64,000 nucleotides of DNA from Bacillota bacterium. GTDB taxonomy: Bacteria; Bacillota; Clostridia; DSM-8532. The stretch spans positions 1 through 64,000 of the forward strand of contig JAEZTB010000069.1 in the NCBI GenBank assembly GCA_023443745.1, read 5' to 3'. The notes under the pieces are model-generated. The model made no database searches and was not told the origin of the DNA. It saw only the letters and a list, made by a program, of their open reading frames with translations. Position numbers and translations under genes: made by a program. How positions within the stretch are numbered: position 1 is the stretch's first letter; every line of letters starts with the position of its first letter. Shown piece by piece: positions 16,795-25,819 of the stretch.

Positions 16795-17331
16795 ATGAAT
16801 AATATGAAAAATCAAACAAAGAAATGGATAGCCGTGGCGGGATGCCTTGCGGTATGCGTATTGCTGACAGTGCTTATAGGCACCCAGCTTCAAAAGAAGA
16901 CTGTCACAGACGAGTCGTTACAGTCTCAACAAACCAAGCAGACAGATGTAACGGTGCAGCCGCCACAGGCAGAAACAAAAAATGATGTGTCGGTAGCCCC
17001 GCCGGACAGATCAAGCCCAGACAATACAGATAACGCTGCTGTTTCCTTCGGCACAGAGCAGACTATACAGAAGGATATCAGCAAGCCGGAATACAAAGAA
17101 AACCAGCTTACCGATCCTACGCAGAAGCCAAACGGCGAAAAGGTCACGGAACCGCCGAAATCGGTGGATCATGATAAGGTGGAAAAGCCCAAGGATATAT
17201 CCAAAACTGAGAAACAGACGCAGAGTGGTAGTCTTCCCGGCTTTGATAATGTGCCAGATGGTGGAGCGAATCAAGTGATCAATGCCGATGATATGTATGA
17301 AAATGGAAACAAGATTGGCAACATGGATTAA
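16795..17331 (+). CDS. Membrane-anchored, low-complexity ICE protein (DUF6550-like)
   Basis: A 178-residue protein; ATG 16795 follows AGGAGG. One N-terminal membrane helix (about residues 12-32) is followed by a long polar tail rich in Gln, Thr, Lys, Pro and Asp with no fold signature, probably extended across the wall. It resembles proteins I recall as DUF6550. Function unknown. It stands between the pilus block and the exported protein at 17396. Confidence 0.65.
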   Translation: MNNMKNQTKKWIAVAGCLAVCVLLTVLIGTQLQKKTVTDESLQSQQTKQTDVTVQPPQAETKNDVSVAPPDRSSPDNTDNAAVSFGTEQTIQKDISKPEYKENQLTDPTQKPNGEKVTEPPKSVDHDKVEKPKDISKTEKQTQSGSLPGFDNVPDGGANQVINADDMYENGNKIGNMD

Positions 17332-17341
17332 TAAAATATTC

Positions 17342-17380
17342 GCAACAAAAAGCATGGTTATACCGTGCTTTTTTTGTTGT
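17342..17380 (+). terminator. Strong intergenic hairpin with T-run
   Basis: GCAACAAAAAGCATGG (17342-17357) pairs with the CCGTGCTTTTTTTGTTGT arm (17363-17380). It is a long stem with a built-in T-run just ahead of the ribosome binding site for 17396. Confidence 0.75.
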
Positions 17381-17395
17381 GGGAAAGGAGAGTCT

Positions 17396-19078
17396 ATGAA
17401 ACGAGTATTTTCCGTTATTCTGTCGGTAACCTTAATATTTTGTGTTATTTCGCCCATCTCTGTTTGCGCTGTGGGCGATGGAAATGTAGACGGAGGTGGC
17501 GGTGGAATGGGAAGTGGAACCTCCAGTAACTCATGGAGTTCAGGAAATGAGGGAGTGCGTGTAACTGTGATTCGAGCGAGTGATCACGCTGTCATCACCA
17601 CTCCGATTGATATAACAAACAGGCCGCCAAGTTCATCCATTTATAACTTTGGTAAAGTGAGTAAAATGCAATATAGTAGTGGTAGAGGATTATCGCCTGT
17701 CAAGGGTGGCTACACGGCAATTAAGCCATCGCAAACAATTCCTCGAATCATTAGCACCAACGGCAGTAATAACATTACTGCAATAAAAAGCTATTTTACT
17801 GATGAACAGGTCATTCGATCTATCGCAGGGCTTGTAGGCCTGGATTTTGACATTTTAATCGGCGGTGAATACAAAATTCTTTTAGAACCCATCGCTTATT
17901 ACAAGTTTGAAGGAGTAATGATTGCTACTACCGCAACGGAAGCTGCTATGTATGATGAACAGGTAGGCGGTCTCCTGCGAAAGAGAATGGTTTCGCTTTC
18001 ACACAAGAATTTGCCTCTTGCCATGTTTTTGGAGTTGGCTGATCTCGGCTATCCGGTATGGTCGGGAAGCCGGAGTAAGGCTGCCTCGAATGCGAACATT
18101 AAGGCAGCTCTTGGAATTGGCATTGTCCGCTTTACCGAGAAGCCTGAGCCCCCTGTAGTGTCTGTCTATGACTATGAGTACCGGGTTAATACCGAGGTCA
18201 TCACGGCAGTTAGAGTCAGTGGCGGTCAGTCGGATCCTGACCACCCAACTCGCATCAGCTTTAGTATCGGCGGGCAAACCTACAATGTTGGGAATGTCTA
18301 TTATCCAAGCGGCGACAGTCAGCTTGCATGGGTGAAATGGACAACACCCTCCACTGAACAGGACATGGTAATCAATGTTTCAGTATCCGGCCCAGGCAGT
18401 ACGGCTAAGACCAGCATCAATGTCAAGCTTGTGGATCTGAATAAAAACCCGCCGCCGAATCCTGTAGCTGATGATAGAAACGACAGCTTCTCCCAAGTAT
18501 CTGTTCCGGGCAGGGCCGTGAAAGGCTCTGCAAGCTGGAGTATCTGGCGTCCTTGGTGGCAGGAGTATTGGGTGTGGCACAGCACCGGAGAGGACTCAGG
18601 ATACTGGTGTGATCATGGATGGTGGGAGTTTGATCTCGACCGTTACAGCGCAACTCTGACCTCCTCCATGAGCATAAAGTGTGACAGCAAGAACCCTACG
18701 GCAAGTGGTCGTATGATGAAATCAGGCTATGGGATCAACCAGACCGTCACCGGAAGTCTCAGTTCGAACCAAAGCTCTGCGGTGACTCAACCTCAGAATG
18801 CGGTCAGCTATTTCCCTGAATTCGGTTATAAAACCTATTGGCGGCTGCTGGAACGTATGGGATCAGGACGGTTTGAGTTTCAGAAAAACAATTACTCCAC
18901 CTATAAGAACCGTACCCATTTTTCACCCATTTGGATGCCGGATGGTGCTTATACCGTCAATACATGGCTCATAGACGCATGGACGCCAGAAGGAATGCTG
19001 TCCGCCAATCTAACAGATAGCTTGACAATTCGGGGGAATCTGTGGCAGGACTGGCATGCCGGCCCGAAAAAACCATAG
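17396..19078 (+). CDS. Large exported protein, unknown function
   Basis: A 560-residue protein from ATG 17396 (GGAAAGGAG upstream); the upstream open frame is in a region without a start signal. A signal peptide ends near residue 25 (SVCA), followed by a Gly/Ser-rich linker. The middle part (about 250-350) looks like beta-sandwich extracellular repeats. The C-terminal third is unusually rich in Trp and Tyr, for example WSIWRPWWQEYWVWH. No catalytic motif was recognised. Position before the VirB2-like gene suggests a surface component of the mating apparatus. Confidence 0.75.
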   Translation: MKRVFSVILSVTLIFCVISPISVCAVGDGNVDGGGGGMGSGTSSNSWSSGNEGVRVTVIRASDHAVITTPIDITNRPPSSSIYNFGKVSKMQYSSGRGLSPVKGGYTAIKPSQTIPRIISTNGSNNITAIKSYFTDEQVIRSIAGLVGLDFDILIGGEYKILLEPIAYYKFEGVMIATTATEAAMYDEQVGGLLRKRMVSLSHKNLPLAMFLELADLGYPVWSGSRSKAASNANIKAALGIGIVRFTEKPEPPVVSVYDYEYRVNTEVITAVRVSGGQSDPDHPTRISFSIGGQTYNVGNVYYPSGDSQLAWVKWTTPSTEQDMVINVSVSGPGSTAKTSINVKLVDLNKNPPPNPVADDRNDSFSQVSVPGRAVKGSASWSIWRPWWQEYWVWHSTGEDSGYWCDHGWWEFDLDRYSATLTSSMSIKCDSKNPTASGRMMKSGYGINQTVTGSLSSNQSSAVTQPQNAVSYFPEFGYKTYWRLLERMGSGRFEFQKNNYSTYKNRTHFSPIWMPDGAYTVNTWLIDAWTPEGMLSANLTDSLTIRGNLWQDWHAGPKKP

Positions 19079-19158
19079 CAAGGGCTTTAAAGCCAGAAAA
19101 AGAAACAAGACCGTGGGAACAATCTGCGGTCTTTGGTTATCAAAGAAAGGTGGGCTAT

Positions 19159-19500
19159 ATGAAAAAGTATAGAAAATTTGCAATCGCCCTTAGTCTTACA
19201 ATATTGGTATCCTTCGCGTTTTGTATGACCGCATATGCGGCTCCATCAGGCGATGTGGCAGGAGCGATTGAGAGCACATGGAAGGATGCCTCCGGGCAGA
19301 TCAAAACGGTAGTCAACAAGGTGGTGTTCCCCGCCATTGACCTGATTTTAGCTGTATTCTTTTTTGCTAAAATCGGTATGGCATATTTTGATTATCGGAA
19401 AAGCGGACAGTTTGAGTGGGCGGCGCCGGCGATTTTATTCGCCTGCCTTGTATTTACATTGACTGCACCGCTGTATATTTGGACGATTTTAGGAATATAG
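19159..19500 (+). CDS. VirB2-like / DUF3852 small membrane protein
   Basis: A 113-residue protein: signal peptide (about 1-27), a short acidic-amphipathic stretch, then two hydrophobic helices (about 55-75 and 90-110). The topology matches VirB2/TrbC-type conjugative pilins and the DUF3852 proteins of Firmicute elements. A role as small channel or pilus subunit of the T4SS is inferred from topology and from its position ahead of the VirB6-like gene. Confidence 0.7.
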   Translation: MKKYRKFAIALSLTILVSFAFCMTAYAAPSGDVAGAIESTWKDASGQIKTVVNKVVFPAIDLILAVFFFAKIGMAYFDYRKSGQFEWAAPAILFACLVFTLTAPLYIWTILGI

Positions 19501-19554
19501 GAAATATGACAATCCAATATTTAGAGCTTATGATGGCATTTACATCAGAAAAAC

Positions 19555-19588
19555 AAGGAGGGTAGCCCGTGCTGCTCTCCTTGCTTTT
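19555..19588 (+). terminator. Terminator after the VirB2-like gene
   Basis: AAGGAGGGTAGC faces GCTGCTCTCCTT, followed by GCTTTT. It lies between the forward operon and a small convergent minus-strand gene. Confidence 0.6.
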
Positions 19589-19602
19589 CCAAAATCATTT
19601 CG

Positions 19603-19770
19603 TTATTCTTTGTTATCTTCGGGCTGCAATTCTTTTCTAAGCTCCAGTACGATACCGTCATCGCCAGAGATAAAAAGCTCCTCCGTTTTTTGCTGTGCAC
19701 ACTGAAGTAGCGAGATTGCATCTGTCACATCATTGAACAGAGAATCGTACATTTTTTTGTAGTCTGCCAC
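19603..19770 (-). CDS. Small antisense ORF, 55 residues
   Basis: A minus-strand ORF from GTG (19768-19770) with AGGAGG correctly placed upstream, ending at TAA 19603. The product begins VADYKKMYDSLFNDVTDAI and is acidic and helical. The MADYKKMY-type opening is one I associate with small proteins of phages and ICEs. It is the only minus-strand gene inside the transfer operon apart from abiH. Function unknown. Confidence 0.65.
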   Translation of the reverse strand: MADYKKMYDSLFNDVTDAISLLQCAQQKTEELFISGDDGIVLELRKELQPEDNKE

Positions 19771-19965
19771 ACCATAGACCTCCTAAAATTATTTCGGTGG
19801 CCACCGTTGTGTGGTATTGAAACTCTGAAAGAGCTGATTGTCAAGTCATATTTGAAGTTTTCTCAATCATTGGTAATTGCTCGAAATCTGTTAAACAAGA
19901 TGGACAAACACACCACAAGCCTTGCTATGGTGTAATTTTTATGTATTGAAGGAGGTGTAACCCCA
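19771..19965. other. Intergenic region before the VirB6-like gene
   Basis: About 195 bases between the small antisense gene and 19966. It is AT-rich, with no ORF and no clear promoter pair. It probably holds the divergent start signals for the antisense gene and the forward operon. Confidence 0.4.
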
Positions 19966-20868
19966 ATGTTTATATGGGATTTTGTCCTTGGAACCGTCAT
20001 GGACCAGATGATCGAATGGCTCTACGGACAGGTAGTCGGCTTTCTTGCAAATTTTTTTGCACAGATGGGAAACATGGGCGTGGAGCTGTTCGAAATGAGT
20101 TGGGTACAGTCTATCGTTCTGTTTTTTTCTTATCTGGCTTGGGCGCTGTATGGAACAGGACTTGTGGTATCGGCATTTGAAACCGGTATCGAATATCAGC
20201 ATGGCCGAGGCAGTATAAAGGAGACTGCCCTCAATGCTATCAAGGGCTTTATGTCGGTGTCTCTTTTTACCATTGTGCCGGTGGAGCTGTTCAAGCTCTC
20301 GGTGAATCTCCAGAGCAGCCTTACCGCAGGAATTACCGGTTATGGCACCAGCTTCGGTGAACTTGCAGGAAAGATTATTGATGAGCTTGGCAACTCACCG
20401 GACCTTGGCGGTGCGATGGGCTCCGGCATCTTTGGGGGCTTGTCGGCCATTACTAGCCCCCTTATGATGCTTTTTATCGTTGTCATGATGGGGTATGCGG
20501 TAATTAAGGTGTTTTTCGCAAACCTAAAGCGCGGTGGTATTCTGCTGATTCAGATTGCTGTTGGCAGCTTATACATGTTCTCTGTCCCCCGTGGTTATAT
20601 TGATGGTTTCGTCCAGTGGAGCAAGCAGATCATCGGGCTTTGTCTTACCACGTTTTTGCAGGCTACTATACTCGCCGCAGGACTTATGGTGCTGCGAACC
20701 CATGCACTGCTTGGGCTTGGACTAATGCTTTCCGCCGGGGAGGTTCCGAGAATTGCAGGAGCCTTCGGACTGGATACCAGTACAAAGGCAAATCTAATGT
20801 CTGCCGTTTATACCGCACAGGCGGCTGTCAGTACTACCCGTACCATCGTGCAGGCAGTGGCAAAATAA
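19966..20868 (+). CDS. VirB6/TrbL-like multi-spanning channel protein (DUF6045-like)
   Basis: A 300-residue polytopic membrane protein behind AAGGAGGTG. Hydrophobic segments are visible at about 20-40, 50-72, 85-105, 160-190 and 205-265, with a Gly/Ala-rich soluble tail. The arrangement matches TrbL/VirB6-like subunits that form the inner membrane channel of Gram-positive T4SS. The following PrgI and VirB4 genes confirm the context. Confidence 0.85.
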   Translation: MFIWDFVLGTVMDQMIEWLYGQVVGFLANFFAQMGNMGVELFEMSWVQSIVLFFSYLAWALYGTGLVVSAFETGIEYQHGRGSIKETALNAIKGFMSVSLFTIVPVELFKLSVNLQSSLTAGITGYGTSFGELAGKIIDELGNSPDLGGAMGSGIFGGLSAITSPLMMLFIVVMMGYAVIKVFFANLKRGGILLIQIAVGSLYMFSVPRGYIDGFVQWSKQIIGLCLTTFLQATILAAGLMVLRTHALLGLGLMLSAGEVPRIAGAFGLDTSTKANLMSAVYTAQAAVSTTRTIVQAVAK

Positions 20869-20869
20869 C

Positions 20870-21067
20870 GCAGAAAGGAAGAAGCCTAACCTCATCCGAA
20901 GGCTTACTCCTTTGGAGTACGAACGGCTCCAAGGCTTCCCCGATGGCTGGACTCTGATTCCCGGCGCATCGGACTCTGCCCGATATAAGGCGCTTGGCAA
21001 CAGCGTTGCGATATCATGTGTGGATTTTATCCTCCGTGGCATCGCTTATTTTTGCGAAAAATCAATA
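20870..21067 (+). pseudogene. C-terminal remnant of a DNA cytosine-5 methyltransferase gene
   Basis: The frame encodes about 60 residues: RRLTPLEYERLQGFPDGW, then SARYKALGNSVA. These are motifs IX-X of C5-cytosine methyltransferases. No upstream catalytic part (PCQ motif) exists, since the region is occupied by the VirB6-like gene, and no start codon with a ribosome site is present. A full methyltransferase gene probably stood between the VirB6-like and PrgI genes and was deleted except for its 3' end. Confidence 0.8.
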
Positions 21068-21089
21068 AAGAACAGGAGGAATCAACATC

Positions 21090-21353
21090 ATGTACATCTA
21101 CCCCGACAACCTGACGGCAAAGGCTACCTTGTGGCTTTGGGAGCTACGTGACATCGGCATCATAGGCATTGGGCTTTTACTCTCTGTGTTTGCGTTGGCG
21201 CAGCTTCATTTCTTGCCGCCCATTGTCATCACAGCCCTCTACGCATTTTTGACCATACGTTTCGAGGATACCAGCATCCTTAATTTTATTATAAACGCTG
21301 TCCGCTTCTTCATTGGGAAGCAGCAGAGCTATGAATGGAGGGTAAACGCATGA
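21090..21353 (+). CDS. PrgI-family membrane protein
   Basis: An 87-residue protein with two hydrophobic helices (about 20-60) and the PrgI pattern MYIYPDNLTAKATLWLW. PrgI proteins are small T4SS membrane subunits (VirB3-like position) that precede VirB4 in Gram-positive systems. ATG 21090 follows ACAGGAGGAATCAACATC. The stop overlaps the next gene by ATGA. Confidence 0.88.
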   Translation: MYIYPDNLTAKATLWLWELRDIGIIGIGLLLSVFALAQLHFLPPIVITALYAFLTIRFEDTSILNFIINAVRFFIGKQQSYEWRVNA

Positions 21354-21934
21354 ATAGAAAAAAGAAACAGGACAGGCAGAAATCCTCTACACGGCAGCTA
21401 ATGGGCATCGCGGACATCACCTCGCACAGTCTGGTGACCGGATATGGTGAGCTGGTATTTTTTATGATTAAGCCAACCAATATCAGTGTGCTATCCGACA
21501 TCAGCATCGGTGCGAGAATCTACGCACTGATGAATGTCTTAAAGGGCATCGCGGAAATTGAGATGCTCTGCCTGAATTCAAGGGAGAATTTTGAGGATGT
21601 AAAGGCCCATCTGAGAAACCGGATGGACGCAGAACAGAATCCTGCCATCCGAAAGCTGCTGGTACAGGATATAACAGGTCTTGACCGTATGCAGGTGCAA
21701 ATGGCGACCGCAAGGGAATTTTTAATCATCATCCGTCTGCGGGGCGAAAAGGAATCCGATGTCCAGCCTTACCTCTCCCGCATTGAAAAGAGCCTCAAGG
21801 ATCAGGGCTTCACAGCTCACAAAGCGGCTGAATCCGACATCAAGCGTCTGCTTGGGGTTTACTATGAGCAGAACGTGACCACAGAAAAATATGAGGATTA
21901 TGACGGAGAAAGGTGGGTGATTTTCGGTGAGTAA
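21350..21934 (+). CDS. VirB4-associated N-terminal-type protein
   Basis: A 194-residue protein; ATG 21350 overlaps the PrgI stop, with GGAGGG ahead. It has the look of the N-terminal, non-ATPase domain of VirB4/TraE proteins (SVLSDISIGARIYALMNVLK, then a helical segment ending TAHKAAESDIKRLLGVYY). The gene directly downstream carries the ATPase domain. In this element lineage the VirB4 N-domain therefore appears as a separate cistron. Confidence 0.7.
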   Translation: MNRKKKQDRQKSSTRQLMGIADITSHSLVTGYGELVFFMIKPTNISVLSDISIGARIYALMNVLKGIAEIEMLCLNSRENFEDVKAHLRNRMDAEQNPAIRKLLVQDITGLDRMQVQMATAREFLIIIRLRGEKESDVQPYLSRIEKSLKDQGFTAHKAAESDIKRLLGVYYEQNVTTEKYEDYDGERWVIFGE

Positions 21935-23756
21935 AATCAGAAAAAAAGAAATGCCGGAAGCTGAAAGTGCAAGGATCAAGGATTTCCTTGACATGATCGC
22001 GCCGGGTATCATCAAATTCAATACAGATCACTTTATCTGCGGCAACACCTACCGCTGTGTATGGACACTCAGAGAATACCCTACCAGCACCTCGGAGCAG
22101 GCCATCCTGCGCCACCTTGGGGAGAAAGACGGCGTGACTCTGCGCATCTATACCAGACAGGTAACCGCAGCCGAGGAACGAAAAATCATTCACAATGCGG
22201 CCAATAAAAACCGCATGGACAAGAGTAATACTAACAATCTGCAACAGACCGTCACCGCTGAAAGCAACTTGCAGGATGTGGTGTCGGTGGTGTCTTCCAT
22301 GCATAGAAACCGGGAGCCACTTCTGCATTGCGCTGTATTTATTGAGCTGACGGCGAACGATTTGGACGCTCTGAAACTCCTTCAGACAGATGTCCTGACT
22401 GAGCTGGTTCGCTCAAAGCTCAATGTGGATCGCCTCATCCTGCGCCAGCAAGAGGGCTTTCTGTCTGTTGGCCCTGCGGGGAAAAATGTGTTCGGCAACC
22501 AGTTTGAACGTGTACTTCCGGCACGCTCTGTGGCAAACCTCTATCCCTTCAACTACAGCGGCAAAACAGATGCCAAGGGCTTCTGCCTTGGGCGTGATAA
22601 ATTCGGCAGCAACATCATCGTGGATTTTGACAAGCGTGACGATGACAAGACCAATGCCAATATCCTCATCCTCGGAAACTCCGGTCAGGGCAAGAGCTAT
22701 CTCTTAAAGCTAATCCTGTGCAACATTTTAGAATCGGGCAAAATGTGCGTCTGCCTGGACCCGGAACATGAGTATGTTGACCTTGCCGAAAACCTCGGCG
22801 AGTGCTTTATCGACCTGATGAGCGGTCAGTACCGGATAAACCCTCTTGAACCGAAAACATGGGATGAGGGTGGCAGTCCGGAGGATACGGATGCACCCCA
22901 GGCGTTCCGCCAGTCCACCAAGCTCAGTCAGCACATTAGCTTTCTTAAGGATTTCTTCCGTTGCTATAAGGATTTTTCCGACCGCCATATCGACGCCATT
23001 GAAATCATGCTAAGTAAGCTGTACGGAAAGTTCGGGATCAGCGACAGTACTGATTTCAGAAGTTTGTCAGCCGCTGACTATCCCATTCTGTCCGACCTTT
23101 ACGAACTGATTGAGGATGAGTATAAAGGATACGACAAGACCAAGTATCAGCTCTATACCGCTGAACTTCTGCAGGAAATCCTGCTGGGGCTCCACTCCAT
23201 GTGCATGGGTGCGGAAAGTAAATTCTTTAACGGTCACACCAACGTAACCTCTGACCGCTTTATCGTGTTCGGTGTGAAAGGCTTGCTTCAGGCCAGCCGG
23301 AACGTGAAAAATGCCCTGCTGTTTAACGTGCTGTCCTTTATGAGCGACAAGTTGCTGACCGAAGGAAACACCGTTGCCAGCATTGATGAGTTGTATCTGT
23401 TCCTGACCAATCTGACTGCAATTGAATATATCCGCAATTTCATGAAGCGTGTCCGCAAGAAGGAATCGGCGGTGATACTGGCATCTCAGAATTTGGAGGA
23501 CTTCAACATTGATGGCATCAGGGAGCTGACTAAACCGTTGTTTTCCATTCCGACCCATGCCTTTTTGTTCAATGCGGGCAATATCGACAAGCAGTTTTAT
23601 ATTGACTCCCTCCAGCTTGAAGAAAGCGAATACAATCTCATTCGCTTTCCCCAGCGGGGAGTTTGCCTGTATAAATGCGGCATTGAGCGGTATAACCTTG
23701 CAGTCCATGCTCCGGACTACAAGGAGAAGCTCTTTGGAAAGGCGGGTGGCAGATAA
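21927..23756 (+). CDS. virB4: VirB4/TraE conjugation ATPase
   Basis: A 609-residue ATPase from GTG 21927, overlapping the previous gene by eight bases. Walker A GNSGQGKS is at about residues 250-257; the Walker B region (TVASIDELYLFL) and the following Gln-containing motif (VILASQNLEDF) are intact. VirB4 drives assembly of the mating channel and substrate transport. Length and motif order fit the Firmicute clade. Confidence 0.93.
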   Translation: MSKIRKKEMPEAESARIKDFLDMIAPGIIKFNTDHFICGNTYRCVWTLREYPTSTSEQAILRHLGEKDGVTLRIYTRQVTAAEERKIIHNAANKNRMDKSNTNNLQQTVTAESNLQDVVSVVSSMHRNREPLLHCAVFIELTANDLDALKLLQTDVLTELVRSKLNVDRLILRQQEGFLSVGPAGKNVFGNQFERVLPARSVANLYPFNYSGKTDAKGFCLGRDKFGSNIIVDFDKRDDDKTNANILILGNSGQGKSYLLKLILCNILESGKMCVCLDPEHEYVDLAENLGECFIDLMSGQYRINPLEPKTWDEGGSPEDTDAPQAFRQSTKLSQHISFLKDFFRCYKDFSDRHIDAIEIMLSKLYGKFGISDSTDFRSLSAADYPILSDLYELIEDEYKGYDKTKYQLYTAELLQEILLGLHSMCMGAESKFFNGHTNVTSDRFIVFGVKGLLQASRNVKNALLFNVLSFMSDKLLTEGNTVASIDELYLFLTNLTAIEYIRNFMKRVRKKESAVILASQNLEDFNIDGIRELTKPLFSIPTHAFLFNAGNIDKQFYIDSLQLEESEYNLIRFPQRGVCLYKCGIERYNLAVHAPDYKEKLFGKAGGR

Positions 23757-23776
23757 TGAAGAAGGGAGAAAAAACC

Positions 23777-24256
23777 ATGGAAAAGCTTCAAAATCAGAAA
23801 GAGAACAAGGCGGGCATCCTCGAAGATATGCTGTCTTTTATCCGCTACACCCCAAACAGGGAAGCGGATATTTTAGCCTTTATGGAGAAGTACCAGAAGG
23901 CAGAGAATGAGGAACGCCCTTATATTTTAGAGCATCTGCGTTACTGCATGGACGGCAAGGAATACCCCAATCCCTATGCCGGAAGCTATCATTATACCCC
24001 GGAGGATGTGTCCTTGATGGGAAATATTCTGGATGAGTACATTGATGATCTCGTATCCGCAGAAGGTGATCCTGCCGCCATTTCAGAATGTTTGCGCGAT
24101 ACGGTTCTAAAAATCAATGCGCTTAATGAGGAATGCGGCCGATGCTTGATTGATACCTGGCGAAGGGAAAGGCTTTGCAGCTTTATCAATTCCGCTGCGG
24201 AAACAGCAGGACTCATGCAGGAGGAAGACCTTACCCTGCAGCACAGGATGTGGTAA
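23777..24256 (+). CDS. Conserved-looking ICE protein of unknown function
   Basis: A 159-residue acidic, helical protein; ATG 23777 has GAAGGGAG upstream, and an in-frame ATG at 23756 overlaps the virB4 stop. Two Cys-containing segments occur near the C-terminus (NEECGRCLIDTW). No domain was recognised. It is the gene immediately before the amidoligase and may belong to that pair. Confidence 0.65.
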   Translation: MEKLQNQKENKAGILEDMLSFIRYTPNREADILAFMEKYQKAENEERPYILEHLRYCMDGKEYPNPYAGSYHYTPEDVSLMGNILDEYIDDLVSAEGDPAAISECLRDTVLKINALNEECGRCLIDTWRRERLCSFINSAAETAGLMQEEDLTLQHRMW

Positions 24257-24269
24257 AGGCGGTGGGTAA

Positions 24270-25307
24270 ATGGAGATACAGGGTCAGGATTTCGGAATAG
24301 AAATTGAAATGACCGGGATTACAAGAAGCCGAGCCGCCGATGTGATTGCCGAATATTTCGGTACAACCAAGGAATATGAGGGCAGCTTTTACGATGCCTA
24401 TTTTGCAAAGGATACGACTGACCGAAAATGGAAGGTCATGAGCGACGGCAGCATTGACTGTCAGAGAAAAGAGGGACGCAGAAAAATCAGTGCTGACAGA
24501 AGCTACAGCGTGGAGCTGGTCAGTCCTATCTGTCAGTACAGAGATATCGAAACAGTGCAGGAGCTGGTACGAAAGCTTAGGGAAGCCGGAGCCTTTGTTA
24601 ATTCCTCCTGCGGTATCCATATCCACATCAATGCCGCCCCCTTTGAAGCTCCGAAGCTCAGAAATCTGGTTAACATCATGGCGGCCAAGGAGGACATGAT
24701 CTACAAGGCATTGAAGGTTTCGCGAGGAAGGGAAACCAGCTACTGTCAGAAAATCGACCCGAGCTTTTTAGAGCGTCTCAACCGTCAGAAGCCTGCAACC
24801 CGTGAACAACTAAAGCGTATCTGGTACAACGGCAGTGACGGAAGCCGGGAACACTATCATTCCAGCCGTTATCACTGTCTCAATCTGCACAGCGTGTTCC
24901 AAAAAGGCACGGTGGAATTCCGCGCTTTTAATGGGGAGCTGCATGCCGGAAAGATTAAGGCATATGTTCAGTTCTGCCTTGCCATTACCGCACAGGCGCT
25001 CAACCAACGGTCAGCAAGCCCTGTAAAAACGCAGTCCAGCAATGAAAAATATACCTTCCGAGTGTGGCTTTTGCGTCTTGGTATGATCGGGGATGAATTC
25101 AAAACAGCACGTAAGCATCTGCTGGATCATCTGGAGGGATGTATTGCATGGAAAGACCCTGCACAGGCCCAAAGACGGAGAGAACGGCTGCGGCAGAAGC
25201 GTGAAGCGGAGCGGGCACAGATGCAGGCACCACCAGAAGAAGCTATAACAGAAATTATTATAGAAGCGGAGGATAACCAGTCCTCCGCTTTTACTATGTC
25301 AATGTAA
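24270..25307 (+). CDS. Amidoligase-family enzyme (ATP-grasp-like COOH-NH2 ligase)
   Basis: A 345-residue protein whose N-terminus reads DFGIEIEMTG, the start motif of the putative amidoligase family. It continues through a VELVSPI strand, CGIHIHIN (about residues 113-120) and a later VEFRAFNGEL, which supply the conserved acidic and His residues. The C-terminal tail is charged. Family members are predicted to form amide bonds between amino acids, peptides or wall components. The next gene encodes a gamma-glutamylcyclotransferase-like enzyme that could break or cyclise such bonds. A terminator-like hairpin overlaps the 3' end. Confidence 0.85.
   Translation: MEIQGQDFGIEIEMTGITRSRAADVIAEYFGTTKEYEGSFYDAYFAKDTTDRKWKVMSDGSIDCQRKEGRRKISADRSYSVELVSPICQYRDIETVQELVRKLREAGAFVNSSCGIHIHINAAPFEAPKLRNLVNIMAAKEDMIYKALKVSRGRETSYCQKIDPSFLERLNRQKPATREQLKRIWYNGSDGSREHYHSSRYHCLNLHSVFQKGTVEFRAFNGELHAGKIKAYVQFCLAITAQALNQRSASPVKTQSSNEKYTFRVWLLRLGMIGDEFKTARKHLLDHLEGCIAWKDPAQAQRRRERLRQKREAERAQMQAPPEEAITEIIIEAEDNQSSAFTMSM
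25264..25294 (+). terminator. Hairpin inside the amidoligase 3' end
   Basis: AAGCGGAGGA (25264-25273) and TCCTCCGCTT (25281-25290) form a perfect 10-bp stem followed by TTAC. It lies within the last codons of the amidoligase gene, ahead of the cyclotransferase. Confidence 0.65.
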
Positions 25308-25317
25308 AGGAGGCACT

Positions 25318-25815
25318 ATGAAAAATAAACTGTATATTGCCTACGGCAGCAATCTCAACCTGCCACAGATGGCAAAAAGATGTCCTGCTGCCAAGGTGGT
25401 GGGAGCTTCCGAGATAAAGGATTACGCCCTGCTGTTTCGTGGTGGAAAAAATGGGGCTGTAGCTACCGTTGAGCCTTGCGAGGGTGCATCTGTTCCTGTT
25501 TTGCTGTGGAAGATTACACCGAAGGATGAGGCGGCTCTGGATATTTACGAAGGCTATCCGAGTTTTTATGATAAAGAGACCATGGAGCTGACCCTGGACG
25601 GCAAGACTGTTTCGGCTATGGTCTATGTGATGACACCGGGGCATCGGCTGGGCTATCCTTCCGATTTTTACTACAATACCATCCGTGAAGGCTACAAGAC
25701 ATCAGGCTTTGATACCTCAGTTTTAGAACAGGCAGTTGAGTACACTGAACAGCTTATGGAAAGAGAGCCTGAGCAGCAGAATCTATTCGGCTTTAGCGGA
25801 TTGAAATGGTGGTGA
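25318..25815 (+). CDS. Gamma-glutamylcyclotransferase-like (AIG2) protein
   Basis: A 165-residue protein with the fold signature of the GGCT/AIG2 family: IAYGSNL near the N-terminus (substrate loop) and the glutamate in DIYEGYPSFYDKE, the position of the usual catalytic acid. These enzymes cyclise gamma-glutamyl groups, releasing 5-oxoproline and an amine. Pairing with an amidoligase recurs in bacteria and has been interpreted by comparative genomics as a make-and-remove system for isopeptide-type links. Substrate here is unknown. Confidence 0.85.
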   Translation: MKNKLYIAYGSNLNLPQMAKRCPAAKVVGASEIKDYALLFRGGKNGAVATVEPCEGASVPVLLWKITPKDEAALDIYEGYPSFYDKETMELTLDGKTVSAMVYVMTPGHRLGYPSDFYYNTIREGYKTSGFDTSVLEQAVEYTEQLMEREPEQQNLFGFSGLKWW

Positions 25816-25819
25816 AGAT

